Shown here one piece after another: positions 22,765-31,540 of a stretch of 38,034 bases of DNA (positions are counted from its first letter, which is position 1; each line of letters begins with the position of its first letter). Below the pieces are notes generated by a model. The model saw only the letters and a list, made by a program, of their open reading frames with translations. It ran no database searches and was not told the origin of the DNA. This stretch comes from an uncultured Bacilli bacterium (GTDB lineage: Bacteria > Bacillota_I > Bacilli_A > RF39 > UBA660), in contig CANQBI010000016.1 in the NCBI GenBank assembly GCA_947589435.1, forward strand, positions 1-38,034. Reading direction: 5' to 3'. Both the position numbers and the translations under genes were made by a program.

Positions 22765-23163
22765 TTAAGTAATATGTTTTTTACTTAGAATATTATAACA
22801 AAGTAAATAGAAAAACATATTAATAAGTAAGTTACTCCCTAAACTTACAAATAAACTACGAATACTTGTTAAAGCCATTAAATTACTTAAAATGATATAG
22901 GTATTATAGTTAAAAAGAAAGAAGAAAAGGTAGGAAAGGATATTATCTAAATTAAGAAAGGTAAATATTTTATTTAAAAAATACATAATCGTTAAAATAA
23001 TTAAATTATAATAGTAAGTATTAAAGACGATAAAGTCTAATATTAAAGCGGTAAGTAAATAATATTTATAAGATTTTTGATAAAGGAAGGCAAGAAAGAA
23101 AAAAGAGGTATAAGGACTATAATTATTAATTAAGATATCAAGAATTATTAAAGGATATATCAT
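22765..23163 (-). CDS. mreD: MreD-like rod-shape protein
   Basis: 132 residues, almost entirely hydrophobic with four to five helices, rather shorter than the roughly 170 of Bacillus MreD. Sequence signals are weak, but it starts within the mreC stop (ATGA overlap), has AAGGAGG upstream, and precedes the SpoIVFA-like gene as in Bacillus. It would belong to the cell-wall elongation complex. Assignment rests mainly on position and topology. Confidence 0.65.
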   Translation of the reverse strand: MIYPLIILDILINNYSPYTSFFFLAFLYQKSYKYYLLTALILDFIVFNTYYYNLIILTIMYFLNKIFTFLNLDNILSYLFFFLFNYNTYIILSNLMALTSIRSLFVSLGSNLLINMFFYLLCYNILSKKHIT

Positions 23164-23801
23164 AAATCCTCCTTAATTACGGTAACATATAGTAAATCTT
23201 TAATATTAAGCTGGTAATCGACGATTATTACTTCTTCAATACCCGAAGTGTTTTTCTTAATTTCTTTAACAGTACCAATATAAATATTTTCTTTAGTAAT
23301 ACCAATACCAGAAGTATAGATATGGTCTCCGACTAAAATATTGGAATTATTCGAAATATTTTGGACGGTAAGAATCCCATCATCCATCATTAATATCCCC
23401 ACTTCTTCATTTATTTTTACGGATATTTTACTTTTATTATTGGTAATTAATTTAACAATACTGGTATTTTTATTTACTTTATCGATAACTCCGACTAAAG
23501 TATTATCATATATAACCACATTATTTTTTAAATCTTTATCTTTACCTCCTCTTATGGTTATTTCATTTAAATAATTATAAATATCTTTATAAATAATATA
23601 AGTATTTAAATAGTCTGTTTCATAAATTAAATCTATTTCATTAAATTCTAAGAGTTTATTATATTCATCTTCTGTTATGCTACAACGCATCGGGGTATAC
23701 ACATTATCTTTAATGGTAAATAGTTTATAGATAGGTTCTTTAAGTAAAAAGATTAAAAATAAGATGATAAAAAGATAAGAATCTTGAATAAATTTTTTCA
23801 T
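23160..23801 (-). CDS. mreC: Rod shape-determining protein MreC
   Basis: 213 residues, shorter than the roughly 290 of Bacillus. An N-terminal membrane helix (SYLFIILFLIFLL) and a short coil lead to the two beta-barrel halves. VVIYDNTLVGVIDKVNKNTS and VGDHIYTSGIG...IYIGTVKEIKK are the MreC signatures. It organises the elongasome outside the membrane. It overlaps both the SPOR gene (upstream) and mreD (downstream) by 4 bp. The coiled region before the barrel is reduced, and MreB is not encoded nearby. Confidence 0.85.
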   Translation of the reverse strand: MKKFIQDSYLFIILFLIFLLKEPIYKLFTIKDNVYTPMRCSITEDEYNKLLEFNEIDLIYETDYLNTYIIYKDIYNYLNEITIRGGKDKDLKNNVVIYDNTLVGVIDKVNKNTSIVKLITNNKSKISVKINEEVGILMMDDGILTVQNISNNSNILVGDHIYTSGIGITKENIYIGTVKEIKKNTSGIEEVIIVDYQLNIKDLLYVTVIKEDL

Positions 23802-24229
23802 AGACTAATACTTTCTACATAAAGGTCTAGGATACCTTGATTTACTTTATCAAAGACAGCTTCATCAGTTGTGTTCTGTAAGATAGTTTCATAATTTTCT
23901 AACTCATTATAAAAGTTACTCGTAGTATTAATCGTTTTTAAATTTATACTAATATTTTTATCTTCAAAGTAAACAACCATTTTATTGACTATATCAATAT
24001 TTTTATAAATACCCGAATATATTTTATAAACATCCCCATCTTTTAATATAATACTAGAAGGAAGAGTTTTGGCTAGTTCTTGAGCTTTTTCTTCTTCGGT
24101 GAAAGCTCCGATTTGAAAAGCATAGACTAAATATTCTTTTGCTTTAAAAATATTATTATTCAAGATGAGTTCTGCGAATAAAACTCCTAAAACTATCCAT
24201 ATCACAATTATAATAACTATTCTCTTCAT
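23798..24229 (-). CDS. SPOR-domain membrane protein
   Basis: 143 residues. One N-terminal membrane helix (about 4-24) is followed by a SPOR-type domain: LVYAFQIGAFTEEEKAQELA, then KDGDVYKIYSGIY. SPOR domains bind peptidoglycan stripped of side peptides at division sites. The C-terminal helical part is not recognised. Translational overlap with mreC ties it to wall synthesis. It takes the place between smc and mreC in this gene order. Confidence 0.75.
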   Translation of the reverse strand: MKRIVIIIVIWIVLGVLFAELILNNNIFKAKEYLVYAFQIGAFTEEEKAQELAKTLPSSIILKDGDVYKIYSGIYKNIDIVNKMVVYFEDKNISINLKTINTTSNFYNELENYETILQNTTDEAVFDKVNQGILDLYVESISL

Positions 24230-24303
24230 CTTATCACCTTAAGACTACTATAACATAAGTATTTTAAAATAATTGTCGAAGGAAAGAAAAAGATTTAACT
24301 TTT

Positions 24304-24336
24304 TAAAAAATAAAAAGGGAGATTAAACTCCTTCCA
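24304..24336 (-). terminator. Terminator of smc
   Basis: AAGGAG / CTCCCTT stem with one bulge around the smc stop codon, followed by TTTTATTTTTT on the minus strand. Confidence 0.6.
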
Positions 24337-27256
24337 GTTTAACTCCCACTACTTTACTAATTCCCGCATTTTGCATCGTTATTCCATATAAGACATCGGC
24401 ATATTCCATCATTCTCTTTTTATGGGTAATAAGAATATATTGACTATCTAATTTCTTTTTATTTAGGTATTCCCCAAATAAATCGACATTAACTTCATCT
24501 AAAGCGGCCTCAACTTCATCTAAAACAATAAATGGTACGGGAGAGACATTAAGAATCGCAAATAACAAGCAAATGGCTGTTAAGGCTTTTTCTCCTCCCG
24601 ATAAACTTTGAGTATTATTTATTTTCTTACCTGGTGGCGTAATAATCATTTCAATACCGGTATTTAAATAATCATCTGGGTTTGTGAGTTCTAATCTTCC
24701 CTCTCCACCTTGGAACATTATTTTAAATACTTTACTAAATTCACTGGCTACTTTGGTAAATGTTTCTTTAAATTTATCTTCCATAATATTATCCATATCA
24801 TTAATAATATTATATAAACCTTCCATCGATACTTCTAAATCATTTTTTTGTTTAGTTAAAAATTCATATCTTTCATTAATTCTCTTATATTCTTCAATAC
24901 TACCCGTATTGACATCACCTAAAGATTTAATTTCATTTTTAATTTTATGAACTTCTTTTCGGGCTAAATCTTCATCCATATCTAAACTAAAATTATCTTT
25001 CGCATATTCATAAGTTAAATTATAGTCTTCATTTAAAGTAAGAAGTAAATTATCTAACTTAACATTATATTTCGCCATATTTACTTTTACTTCATTTAAG
25101 CTATTAGAAACATCTCTATATTCTTTATTAGCATTATTTACTTTAAGTTGTAATTCTCTTAAATCATTACTTAAAGTATCTTTTTTATTTTTGTCATCAT
25201 TAATAGTATTCTCTAACTTCTCTTTTTCAATATTTAAAGTATTAAGTTTATTTAAGATATTTTCTAAAGACTTATCTAAACTATTATTTTCTAAATTATT
25301 TAGACCTATAATATCATTCTTAACTACTTTTAATTTTTCTTCATATTCATCTAGAATCGTTATTTTACTATCTTTAATCGTTGTTAAATTAGTAACTTCT
25401 TTTCCTATTTCTTCTAACTTTTTATTAAGTATTTCATAATCACTATTTAAATTCTTAAGTTCTACTTCTATATTTTCTTGTTTTCTTGTGTTATCCTCTA
25501 ATTTATTTTGATAGTTTTCTAAATCACTTTTTAAATTGACATTACTATGTTTATAAACAGTACCACCACTTATACTACCACCTGCATAGATAATGGAACC
25601 ATCTAAAGATATTACGCGAAAACGGTAATTCATTATTTTAGCAATTAAGTTCATCGTATCAATATCTTTAGCCACAATGACATTACCCATTTGGTTTTCC
25701 ATAATATTTTGGTACTTTTCATCATATTTAACTAAATCGGATAAAATACCCACATAACCATTTATTTTAGTTAATCTCTCAATGGTTTCTTTATCCATAT
25801 ACCGAGATTTAATAATATTTAATGGTAAGAAGGTAGCTCTACCTAGATTATTATCTTTTAAATAACTAATGGCACTTTTAGCAGAAGTTTCATTATCGAC
25901 CACAATAAAGTTAGCGGATGATGACAAAACAACCTCTAAAGCCATTTCATAATCCCTATCTATGGTAAGTAGTGATGATATGGTATTATGAATACCTTTA
26001 AGTCTAGGATTATTTAAAATACTTCTTACACTTTGCGGTACTTTTTCATTATTTAAAATATTAGATTTTAGAATATCAATCCTATTTTCTAAATATTGTT
26101 TATCTTTTTCTAAATCTTCTAAATCTTTATTATAAGTGCTAATTCTTAGTTTTAAATTATTTAATTCAATATTACTTTCATTATTTAGAGCCATCTTTTC
26201 TTTAATATTTTCTTTTAAAGTATCGATTTCATTATTCGTAACATCAATATTTTTAATTAAAGATAATTCTTCTTCCTTTAAATTAATTAAATTATTTTGG
26301 ACTTTATCTTGACTATATTCATATTTAGTTCTTTCAATGGTAATTCTTTTATCACTATCAAGTTTGGCTATTTCTTCCGTTAAAGCCAGTAATTTTTTAG
26401 TATTTTCATTTATTTTATCATCTAATTTATAGATTTTAAGATTTAATTCTTCTTCTTTTTCATTATTGGTAATCTTTTGCATACTATCAAGTTTCTTAGT
26501 TAAGGCATCTTCTTCTTTTTCTAAAGATACATATTCTTTATGAATATTAGTAATATCACTCGTAACTAAAGCCACTTCGGTATTTTTTAAATTGTTTTTA
26601 AGTTCTAAGTATTTTTCCGCAACTTCCGCATCTTTCTTTAAAGGATCTCTTGTTAAAGATAACTCATCAATAACTAAATTAATACTATCTAAATTATCTT
26701 TCGTTTTATCTAGTTTTCTTAAAGATTCTTCTTTGCGCATTTTATATTTTAAAACACCGGCCGCACTTTCAATAATAACTCTTCTATTTTCTGGTTTACT
26801 ATTTACGATATCACTAACTGTTCCTTGCGAGATAATATTAAAAGCATCAGTTCCCGCTCCGGAATCGATAAATAAATTGGTAATATCTTTAAGTCTAACT
26901 TTGGTATTATTTAAATAATATTCATTTTCGCCACTTTTATAAATACATCTTTTTACTTCCACTTCTCTAAAGTCCGTATTAAGATAATGGTCTTTATTAT
27001 CAAAAGTTAAAGTAACCGATGCTTTACTCATAGGTTTAGTCGTACTAGAACCACTGAAAATAACATCACTCATGATGTTACCACCCCGAAGTGATTTTAG
27101 AGATTGTTCTCCTAAAACCCAGCGAATAGCATCGACAATATTACTTTTACCACTTCCGTTGGGACCCACAATGGCCGTAATACCTTTATTAAGTTCAAAA
27201 GTTGTCTTATTCGCAAACGATTTGAACCCCTCTATTTTTACACTCTTTAAATACAT
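24323..27256 (-). CDS. smc: Chromosome partition protein SMC
   Basis: 977 residues. Walker A GPNGSGKSN at about 32-40; coiled coil about 165-400; hinge about 403-562 (LKGIHNTISSLL, then GSIIYAGGSISGG). A second coil leads to the C-terminal ATPase half with signature SLSGGEKALTAI near 884 and Walker B PFIVLDEVEAALDE. It compacts and segregates the chromosome with ScpA and ScpB. The length is about 200 residues below the roughly 1180 of Bacillus SMC, the loss lying in the coiled-coil arms, while both heads and hinge look intact. It follows rnc after 17 bp, the conserved rnc-smc order. Confidence 0.93.
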   Translation of the reverse strand: MYLKSVKIEGFKSFANKTTFELNKGITAIVGPNGSGKSNIVDAIRWVLGEQSLKSLRGGNIMSDVIFSGSSTTKPMSKASVTLTFDNKDHYLNTDFREVEVKRCIYKSGENEYYLNNTKVRLKDITNLFIDSGAGTDAFNIISQGTVSDIVNSKPENRRVIIESAAGVLKYKMRKEESLRKLDKTKDNLDSINLVIDELSLTRDPLKKDAEVAEKYLELKNNLKNTEVALVTSDITNIHKEYVSLEKEEDALTKKLDSMQKITNNEKEEELNLKIYKLDDKINENTKKLLALTEEIAKLDSDKRITIERTKYEYSQDKVQNNLINLKEEELSLIKNIDVTNNEIDTLKENIKEKMALNNESNIELNNLKLRISTYNKDLEDLEKDKQYLENRIDILKSNILNNEKVPQSVRSILNNPRLKGIHNTISSLLTIDRDYEMALEVVLSSSANFIVVDNETSAKSAISYLKDNNLGRATFLPLNIIKSRYMDKETIERLTKINGYVGILSDLVKYDEKYQNIMENQMGNVIVAKDIDTMNLIAKIMNYRFRVISLDGSIIYAGGSISGGTVYKHSNVNLKSDLENYQNKLEDNTRKQENIEVELKNLNSDYEILNKKLEEIGKEVTNLTTIKDSKITILDEYEEKLKVVKNDIIGLNNLENNSLDKSLENILNKLNTLNIEKEKLENTINDDKNKKDTLSNDLRELQLKVNNANKEYRDVSNSLNEVKVNMAKYNVKLDNLLLTLNEDYNLTYEYAKDNFSLDMDEDLARKEVHKIKNEIKSLGDVNTGSIEEYKRINERYEFLTKQKNDLEVSMEGLYNIINDMDNIMEDKFKETFTKVASEFSKVFKIMFQGGEGRLELTNPDDYLNTGIEMIITPPGKKINNTQSLSGGEKALTAICLLFAILNVSPVPFIVLDEVEAALDEVNVDLFGEYLNKKKLDSQYILITHKKRMMEYADVLYGITMQNAGISKVVGVKLEGV

Positions 27257-27273
27257 AATTCACCCTACTTTAA

Positions 27274-27924
27274 CTATTTAGCTGATTTTTTATAAGCATC
27301 AAAAGCCGCATTTTGTTCCGCTTCTTTTTTACTCTTACCGATGCCTCTTCCATAGATAATATCATCTATTTTAACAATTACTTCAAAAGTTTTGTCATGG
27401 GCTTCCCCAGTTTCATTAACTAAAACATACTCTAGAGATTTCTTATCTGTTTGGACACATTCTTGAAGCATTGTTTTATAGTCTCCAAAGAAAACAAAAT
27501 CTTTTTCAATATAAGGAACCACTATTTTATTGATATAAGTTTTGGCAAAATCATAACCAAAAGATAGGTAGATAGCCCCTAAAACACTTTCAAAAACATC
27601 GGCAATAATCGTATCGTTTACATTGCCAATCTGACCATGCCCTACTCTAATAAGTTTAGGTAGTCCCATTTCTTTAGCGTAATAAGCAAGGGCTTGTTCA
27701 CAAACGAAACTTGCTCTTTTTTTGGTCATTACGCCTTCTTTATAATCCGTATTTTCATAAAAATATTCACTTGTTATAAGTTCTAAAACAGCATCTCCTA
27801 AAAATTCTAATCTTTCATAATTATGACAATTTTTATGTTCGTTAGAATAACTACTATGAGTAAGAGCTTCTTTAAGTAATTCTTCATTAATACCTTTTAA
27901 ATTATATTTATCGATAAATTCCAT
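27274..27924 (-). CDS. rnc: Ribonuclease III
   Basis: 216 residues. The catalytic signature ERLEFLGDAVLELI is near residue 40, the second acidic cluster lies in DVFESVLGAIYL, and a C-terminal double-stranded RNA-binding domain (about 150-213) ends GIGKSKKEAEQNAAFDAYK. It processes rRNA precursors and structured RNAs. The start is supported by GGTGAT; the promoter TGATATAAT lies only 18 bases upstream of the ATG, giving a very short leader. It heads the rnc-smc operon. Confidence 0.93.
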   Translation of the reverse strand: MEFIDKYNLKGINEELLKEALTHSSYSNEHKNCHNYERLEFLGDAVLELITSEYFYENTDYKEGVMTKKRASFVCEQALAYYAKEMGLPKLIRVGHGQIGNVNDTIIADVFESVLGAIYLSFGYDFAKTYINKIVVPYIEKDFVFFGDYKTMLQECVQTDKKSLEYVLVNETGEAHDKTFEVIVKIDDIIYGRGIGKSKKEAEQNAAFDAYKKSAK

Positions 27925-27941
27925 ATAATCACCATAATATG

Positions 27942-27950
27942 ATTATATCA
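27942..27950 (-). promoter_or_regulatory. Extended -10 promoter of rnc
   Basis: TGATATAAT on the minus strand, directly after the terminator copy at 27959-27987. Confidence 0.5.
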
Positions 27951-27958
27951 TAAATTTA

Positions 27959-27987
27959 AAAAAACTGATACTTTATCTATCAGTTTA
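27959..27987 (-). terminator. Terminator, copy 1 of a duplicated 29-bp sequence
   Basis: ACTGATA / TATCAGT hairpin followed by T6-7 on the minus strand, downstream of the 393-aa gene. All 29 bases are identical to 30090-30118 at the end of gatB. Confidence 0.85.
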
Positions 27988-28017
27988 TATTAAGTCTTTC
28001 ACATTAATAGAAATTTT

Positions 28018-29199
28018 TTATTTTATATTTTTATCGTATTCTATATCTGAAATTTCGTATTTTCTATTTTTAGATATAGTAGAAAGTATTTTAGTTGCCG
28101 ACCAACCAACAAAGGCTAAAATTAAGAAATAAACAACTCCAAATACTGAAAAAGTTGGGGCTTCTTCTGTAAATAAGGATATTATACTAGCTCCAGCCGA
28201 CATAGAAGTAACTATTGCTAAACTATCTATAGAACTTGATGTAATATCTTGTTTTATACCATCAAATAATTTTTGAGCCGACGAAACATAATTCTTAGTC
28301 ATATCCCATAAACATTTTATATAATCTAATGTATCTTTTAAAGTTTCATAACGATATCCAGAAATGGCTAAAAATTCACTTAATTCTTTATCTGATTTGG
28401 CAATTTTTTCTCTTGTCGAAATATAAGCTGACATTTGCTTTATTCTGCCATCAATTAAATTTATTGTTTTTGCGTATCCCTCTAATTTTGTTGTAAATTT
28501 AATAATGTCTTTTCCTTTAACATTTGCATTTTCTTTTACTTTATCAATTTTTTCCCAAATAATACGATGAATGTTTAAATATCTGTGTAATTGTCCTTTA
28601 AATTCTCTAATAAATATTTGTTCTTCAATATATCTTTCAATATTTTTATTGGACTGTTTTTTATTATTTATAAAATAGTATTTATCTCCCCGAATAACAT
28701 TATAATTACTATTATCAAATTCAAAATATTTTTGTTTTTCAGTTCTTGATAATAAATCATATATTTCTTCATTTTTAGCATTATCACATACTATAAAATA
28801 GGGATATACCGTTTCTATATTGGCAAGTTCTTTAGGAACCGGAGCTCCTAAACTAAATAAATAACTAAATGCCGGAGATAATTTATTTTCATAATAATCT
28901 TTAACTTTTTCCATATCGGCAAATAAAGTATCTTCTTGAACTTTATCATTATTAAGGACGATTAATCCATCTTCAAAAATTTTAACTCTTATATCTTCAT
29001 TGGTTGTAAATGATACATATTCCTCTCCAGAAACATTATAATCAATTTTCCCAATTCCTAAATTTTTTCGAAATTCTTCTAATTTCTTTTCACTTAATTT
29101 TAATTGGGTTTTAGTTTCTCTTAAAAAATCATATATTTCTGATAGTTGTAACATAGTTCTTTGAAACCAACCACCTATATAAACATTACTTATTTTCAT
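28018..29199 (-). CDS. Unknown protein with C-terminal two-TM hairpin
   Basis: 393 residues, no family recognised. About 300 cytoplasmic residues (an N-terminal coiled segment LKLSEKKLEEFRKNLG, a mixed domain with DIRVKIFEDGLIVLNN, then long helices) precede two membrane helices near the end (about 322-343 and 350-373) joined by a short TEEAPTFS loop, and a polar tail. The layout recalls CorA-like proteins, but no GMN motif is present. It lies 12 bp behind a GNAT gene in an island bracketed by identical terminators. A defence or stress function is possible but has no direct support. Confidence 0.5.
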   Translation of the reverse strand: MKISNVYIGGWFQRTMLQLSEIYDFLRETKTQLKLSEKKLEEFRKNLGIGKIDYNVSGEEYVSFTTNEDIRVKIFEDGLIVLNNDKVQEDTLFADMEKVKDYYENKLSPAFSYLFSLGAPVPKELANIETVYPYFIVCDNAKNEEIYDLLSRTEKQKYFEFDNSNYNVIRGDKYYFINNKKQSNKNIERYIEEQIFIREFKGQLHRYLNIHRIIWEKIDKVKENANVKGKDIIKFTTKLEGYAKTINLIDGRIKQMSAYISTREKIAKSDKELSEFLAISGYRYETLKDTLDYIKCLWDMTKNYVSSAQKLFDGIKQDITSSSIDSLAIVTSMSAGASIISLFTEEAPTFSVFGVVYFLILAFVGWSATKILSTISKNRKYEISDIEYDKNIK

Positions 29200-29211
29200 A
29201 GTTTTTCACTC

Positions 29212-29658
29212 CTATATTTCTTTGGAAAAGAATTTTGCATCGTCAACACCAAAACCATAATTTATATAACAAGCATGGGCTGGTTGACGAAAATTCATTG
29301 ACCATAATTCCATTTTTTTACATTTATTTTCTTTACAAATTTTGGTTACTTCATCTAACATTTTAGTAGCAATATTATGTCTTCTTAATTCTGGCTTAAC
29401 ACAAACGTGATTCAAAATAGCATAAGTATTCATGTTTTCATAAATAGTTGGAATAATTGTAATTTTGACATGAGCAATTATTTTATCATCTAATAATCCT
29501 ACTAAATAAATTTGATTTTTATCATTCATACTTTCTTTATAAATTCTAGTTGCATATTCCATAGAAGTATTTTCTTCAAAACACTCATTGCATAATTTTA
29601 TAATGCCCTCAAGATCATCAATAGTAGCTTGTCTAAAAATAACATCTTCATTTAACAT
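29212..29658 (-). CDS. GNAT-family N-acetyltransferase
   Basis: 148 residues. The GNAT fold is indicated by FRQATIDDLEGIIKLCNECF at the start, motif A with the acetyl-CoA-binding loop VCVKPELRRHNIATKMLDE (R-R-H-N-I-A in place of the usual Q/RxxGxG/A) and the C-terminal HACYINYGFG. Substrate unknown. AAGGTAG upstream supports the start. The leader contains a perfect CTTAAAGT/ACTTTAAG palindrome (29678-29698), and the promoter has TATAAT at 29725-29730. First gene of the two-gene island operon. Confidence 0.75.
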   Translation of the reverse strand: MLNEDVIFRQATIDDLEGIIKLCNECFEENTSMEYATRIYKESMNDKNQIYLVGLLDDKIIAHVKITIIPTIYENMNTYAILNHVCVKPELRRHNIATKMLDEVTKICKENKCKKMELWSMNFRQPAHACYINYGFGVDDAKFFSKEI

Positions 29659-29950
29659 TTTTTCTACCTTCCATTTTCTTAAAGTTATTTACTTTAAGTA
29701 TTTGATATTTTCATACCTATAAACATTATACACTATTTCCAAAAATTTTAAAATATCTGTTTAAAAGAAACTATATAAAATTAATGAATTTAAGTGTTTT
29801 TCATAGAATAAGACCGTTTTCATAAAGTAAATAACTTTAAGTATTTTTTAGATTTAAAACAATATTGTAATATACAATGAAAAAAACTCAGAATAACCAA
29901 AGTTAAACCAAGTTTTTAAAATTTAATTTATTGAGAATAAAGGATTAAGA
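29659..29950. other. Intergenic region with paired palindromes
   Basis: No ORF. CTTAAAGT TATTT ACTTTAAG (29678-29698) and an inverted relative, AAAGTAAATAACTTT (29824-29838), lie either side of the GNAT promoter. They could be operators, or ends of a decayed mobile element together with the adjacent tnpB fragment. Confidence 0.45.
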
Positions 29951-30004
29951 TTATTCATCAGGATACATTCTAAATTTATAAGCTCGATTTACTAACACAA
30001 CCAT
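29951..30004 (-). pseudogene. tnpB: 5' remnant of an IS605-type tnpB
   Basis: After a perfect AGGAGGT, the frame reads MVVLVNRAYKFRMYPDE and stops. LVNRAYKFRMYP is the typical first dozen residues of IS200/IS605 TnpB (OrfB), and the spacing suggests the original start was the GTG at 29998. The rest of the roughly 370-codon gene is absent. A TATAAT-containing promoter stands upstream. It marks a mobile element that has been almost entirely lost. Confidence 0.6.
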
Positions 30005-30089
30005 TACCTCCTAGATAATATAATTATATTATACGAACAAATGGATGTTAAGACGTAATTTTACTTTTTCTATGACTTTCTTAGTATAT

Positions 30090-30118
30090 AAAAAACTGAT
30101 ACTTTATCTATCAGTTTA
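30090..30118 (-). terminator. Terminator of the hisS-gatB operon, copy 2 of the 29-bp sequence
   Basis: ACTGATA / TATCAGT hairpin followed by six T on the minus strand; the gatB stop codon is at its upstream edge. Identical over 29 bases to 27959-27987. Confidence 0.85.
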
Positions 30119-31540
30119 ATTAAGTTTACTATTTAAAATATCTCTTACCATATTAGGATTAGCTTTACCTTTAGTTTCTTTCATAACTTGACCAACAAAA
30201 TATTGAAATAAATTAGTTTTACCATTTTTATATTCTTCGATTTGTTCTTGGTTATTTTCAAGGATCTTATTGATTATTTCTGCAAGTTCTACTTCATTAG
30301 AGATTTGTTTATTCTCACTTAAATAATTTTTAGGTTCTTTTTTCTCCTCTAGGGATTTATTAAATATTTCTTTAGCTTGTTTTGAAGAAATAGTTTCTTT
30401 ATCAAGTTCCGTTGTAATTTCTAATAAGTATTCCGGAATTAAATAGAAATCTTTTAAGGTAATTCCTTCTTTATTTAGGTATGCAATTATTTGAACAGTT
30501 AAATAGTTTGCGGCCACTTTGGGATTCATTCCTAAAGAAACACATTTTTCAAAATAGTCGGCATAATCTTTTTCTTTTATAATAATATTCGCATCATATT
30601 CCGATAATCCTAAATCATCCATATAATGTTGTTTTCTTTCTCTTGGTAAAACCGGAATGTCTTTTTTGATTTTCTCAAGCCAAGCACTATCTATTTTAAA
30701 TTTCGGAATATTAGGTTCGACATAATATTTATAATCGATAGCGTCAACTTTACCCCGCATTCTAATCGTGGTTCCACTCTCTTCATCAAAACGTCTTGTT
30801 TCTTGTTCTACTTCATCGTATCTTCCGGCATCTTTTAGTTCGCTTTGTCTTTTTATTTCATAGTCAATCGCTGATGCCACATTCGCAAAAGAATTAACAT
30901 TTTTAATTTCAACTTTTGTTCCTAATTCTGTACTGTCTTCATCCATAATAGAAACATTTACATCACATCTAATTTGGCCTTTTTTAGTATCAGCTTCCGA
31001 AATATCCGCATACTGATATACTCTTCGCATATATTCTAGAAAAGCTACAGCTTCTTTAGAAGAAGACAAACAAGGTTCTGTTACAAGTTCTAGTAAAGGA
31101 ACACCCGCTCTATTGTAATCAATTAGAGATATGGTACTATAATGGTCTAAAGAAGCACTATCTTCTTCTAGGTGAATATCATGAATTAAAACATCTTTCG
31201 AATAATCATCTACATCAATGGTAATGTGACCATTTACTCCAACTGGGTCGTGCATTTGGGTTATTTGATAACCTTTAGGAAGGTCCGGATAATAATAGTT
31301 CTTTCGATCGAAATACATATATTCAGGAACTTTACAATTTAATATTAAAGACATAAGCAAGGCTTTTCGAATGCATTCTATATTAAGAGTTGGTAAAGTA
31401 CCTGGGAATGCTAAATCAATAGGTCTAATATTAGCATTAGGAGTATCATTATAAGAGTTACGAGCACTAGAAAACACTTTCGAATTACTTTTTACTTCAC
31501 AGTGCATTTCTAAGCCAATGACAGCTTTATACTTACGCAT
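30116..31540 (-). CDS. gatB: Asp-tRNA(Asn)/Glu-tRNA(Gln) amidotransferase subunit B
   Basis: 474 residues from the preferred ATG 31540; the track's longer start adds 21 unrelated residues that lie within gatA's frame. The ribosome site AAGGAGGGAG is directly upstream, and the start overlaps the gatA stop (ATGCGTAA). MRKYKAVIGLEMHCEVKSNS and YYPDLPKGYQITQMHDPVG are GatB signatures; the C-terminal YqeY-like tail binds tRNA and ends NPNMVRDILNSKLN. GatB phosphorylates Glu-tRNA(Gln) or Asp-tRNA(Asn) and, with GatA and GatC, transamidates it. Since asnS is in the same operon, Gln-tRNA(Gln) formation is the more likely task. Confidence 0.95.
   Translation of the reverse strand: MRKYKAVIGLEMHCEVKSNSKVFSSARNSYNDTPNANIRPIDLAFPGTLPTLNIECIRKALLMSLILNCKVPEYMYFDRKNYYYPDLPKGYQITQMHDPVGVNGHITIDVDDYSKDVLIHDIHLEEDSASLDHYSTISLIDYNRAGVPLLELVTEPCLSSSKEAVAFLEYMRRVYQYADISEADTKKGQIRCDVNVSIMDEDSTELGTKVEIKNVNSFANVASAIDYEIKRQSELKDAGRYDEVEQETRRFDEESGTTIRMRGKVDAIDYKYYVEPNIPKFKIDSAWLEKIKKDIPVLPRERKQHYMDDLGLSEYDANIIIKEKDYADYFEKCVSLGMNPKVAANYLTVQIIAYLNKEGITLKDFYLIPEYLLEITTELDKETISSKQAKEIFNKSLEEKKEPKNYLSENKQISNEVELAEIINKILENNQEQIEEYKNGKTNLFQYFVGQVMKETKGKANPNMVRDILNSKLN

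Noticed and set aside
24684-27281. Four plus-strand ORFs (69-108 aa) opposite smc
   Set aside because: Low-complexity Ser/Leu/Phe/Ile-rich translations typical of the antisense of an AT-rich coiled-coil gene.
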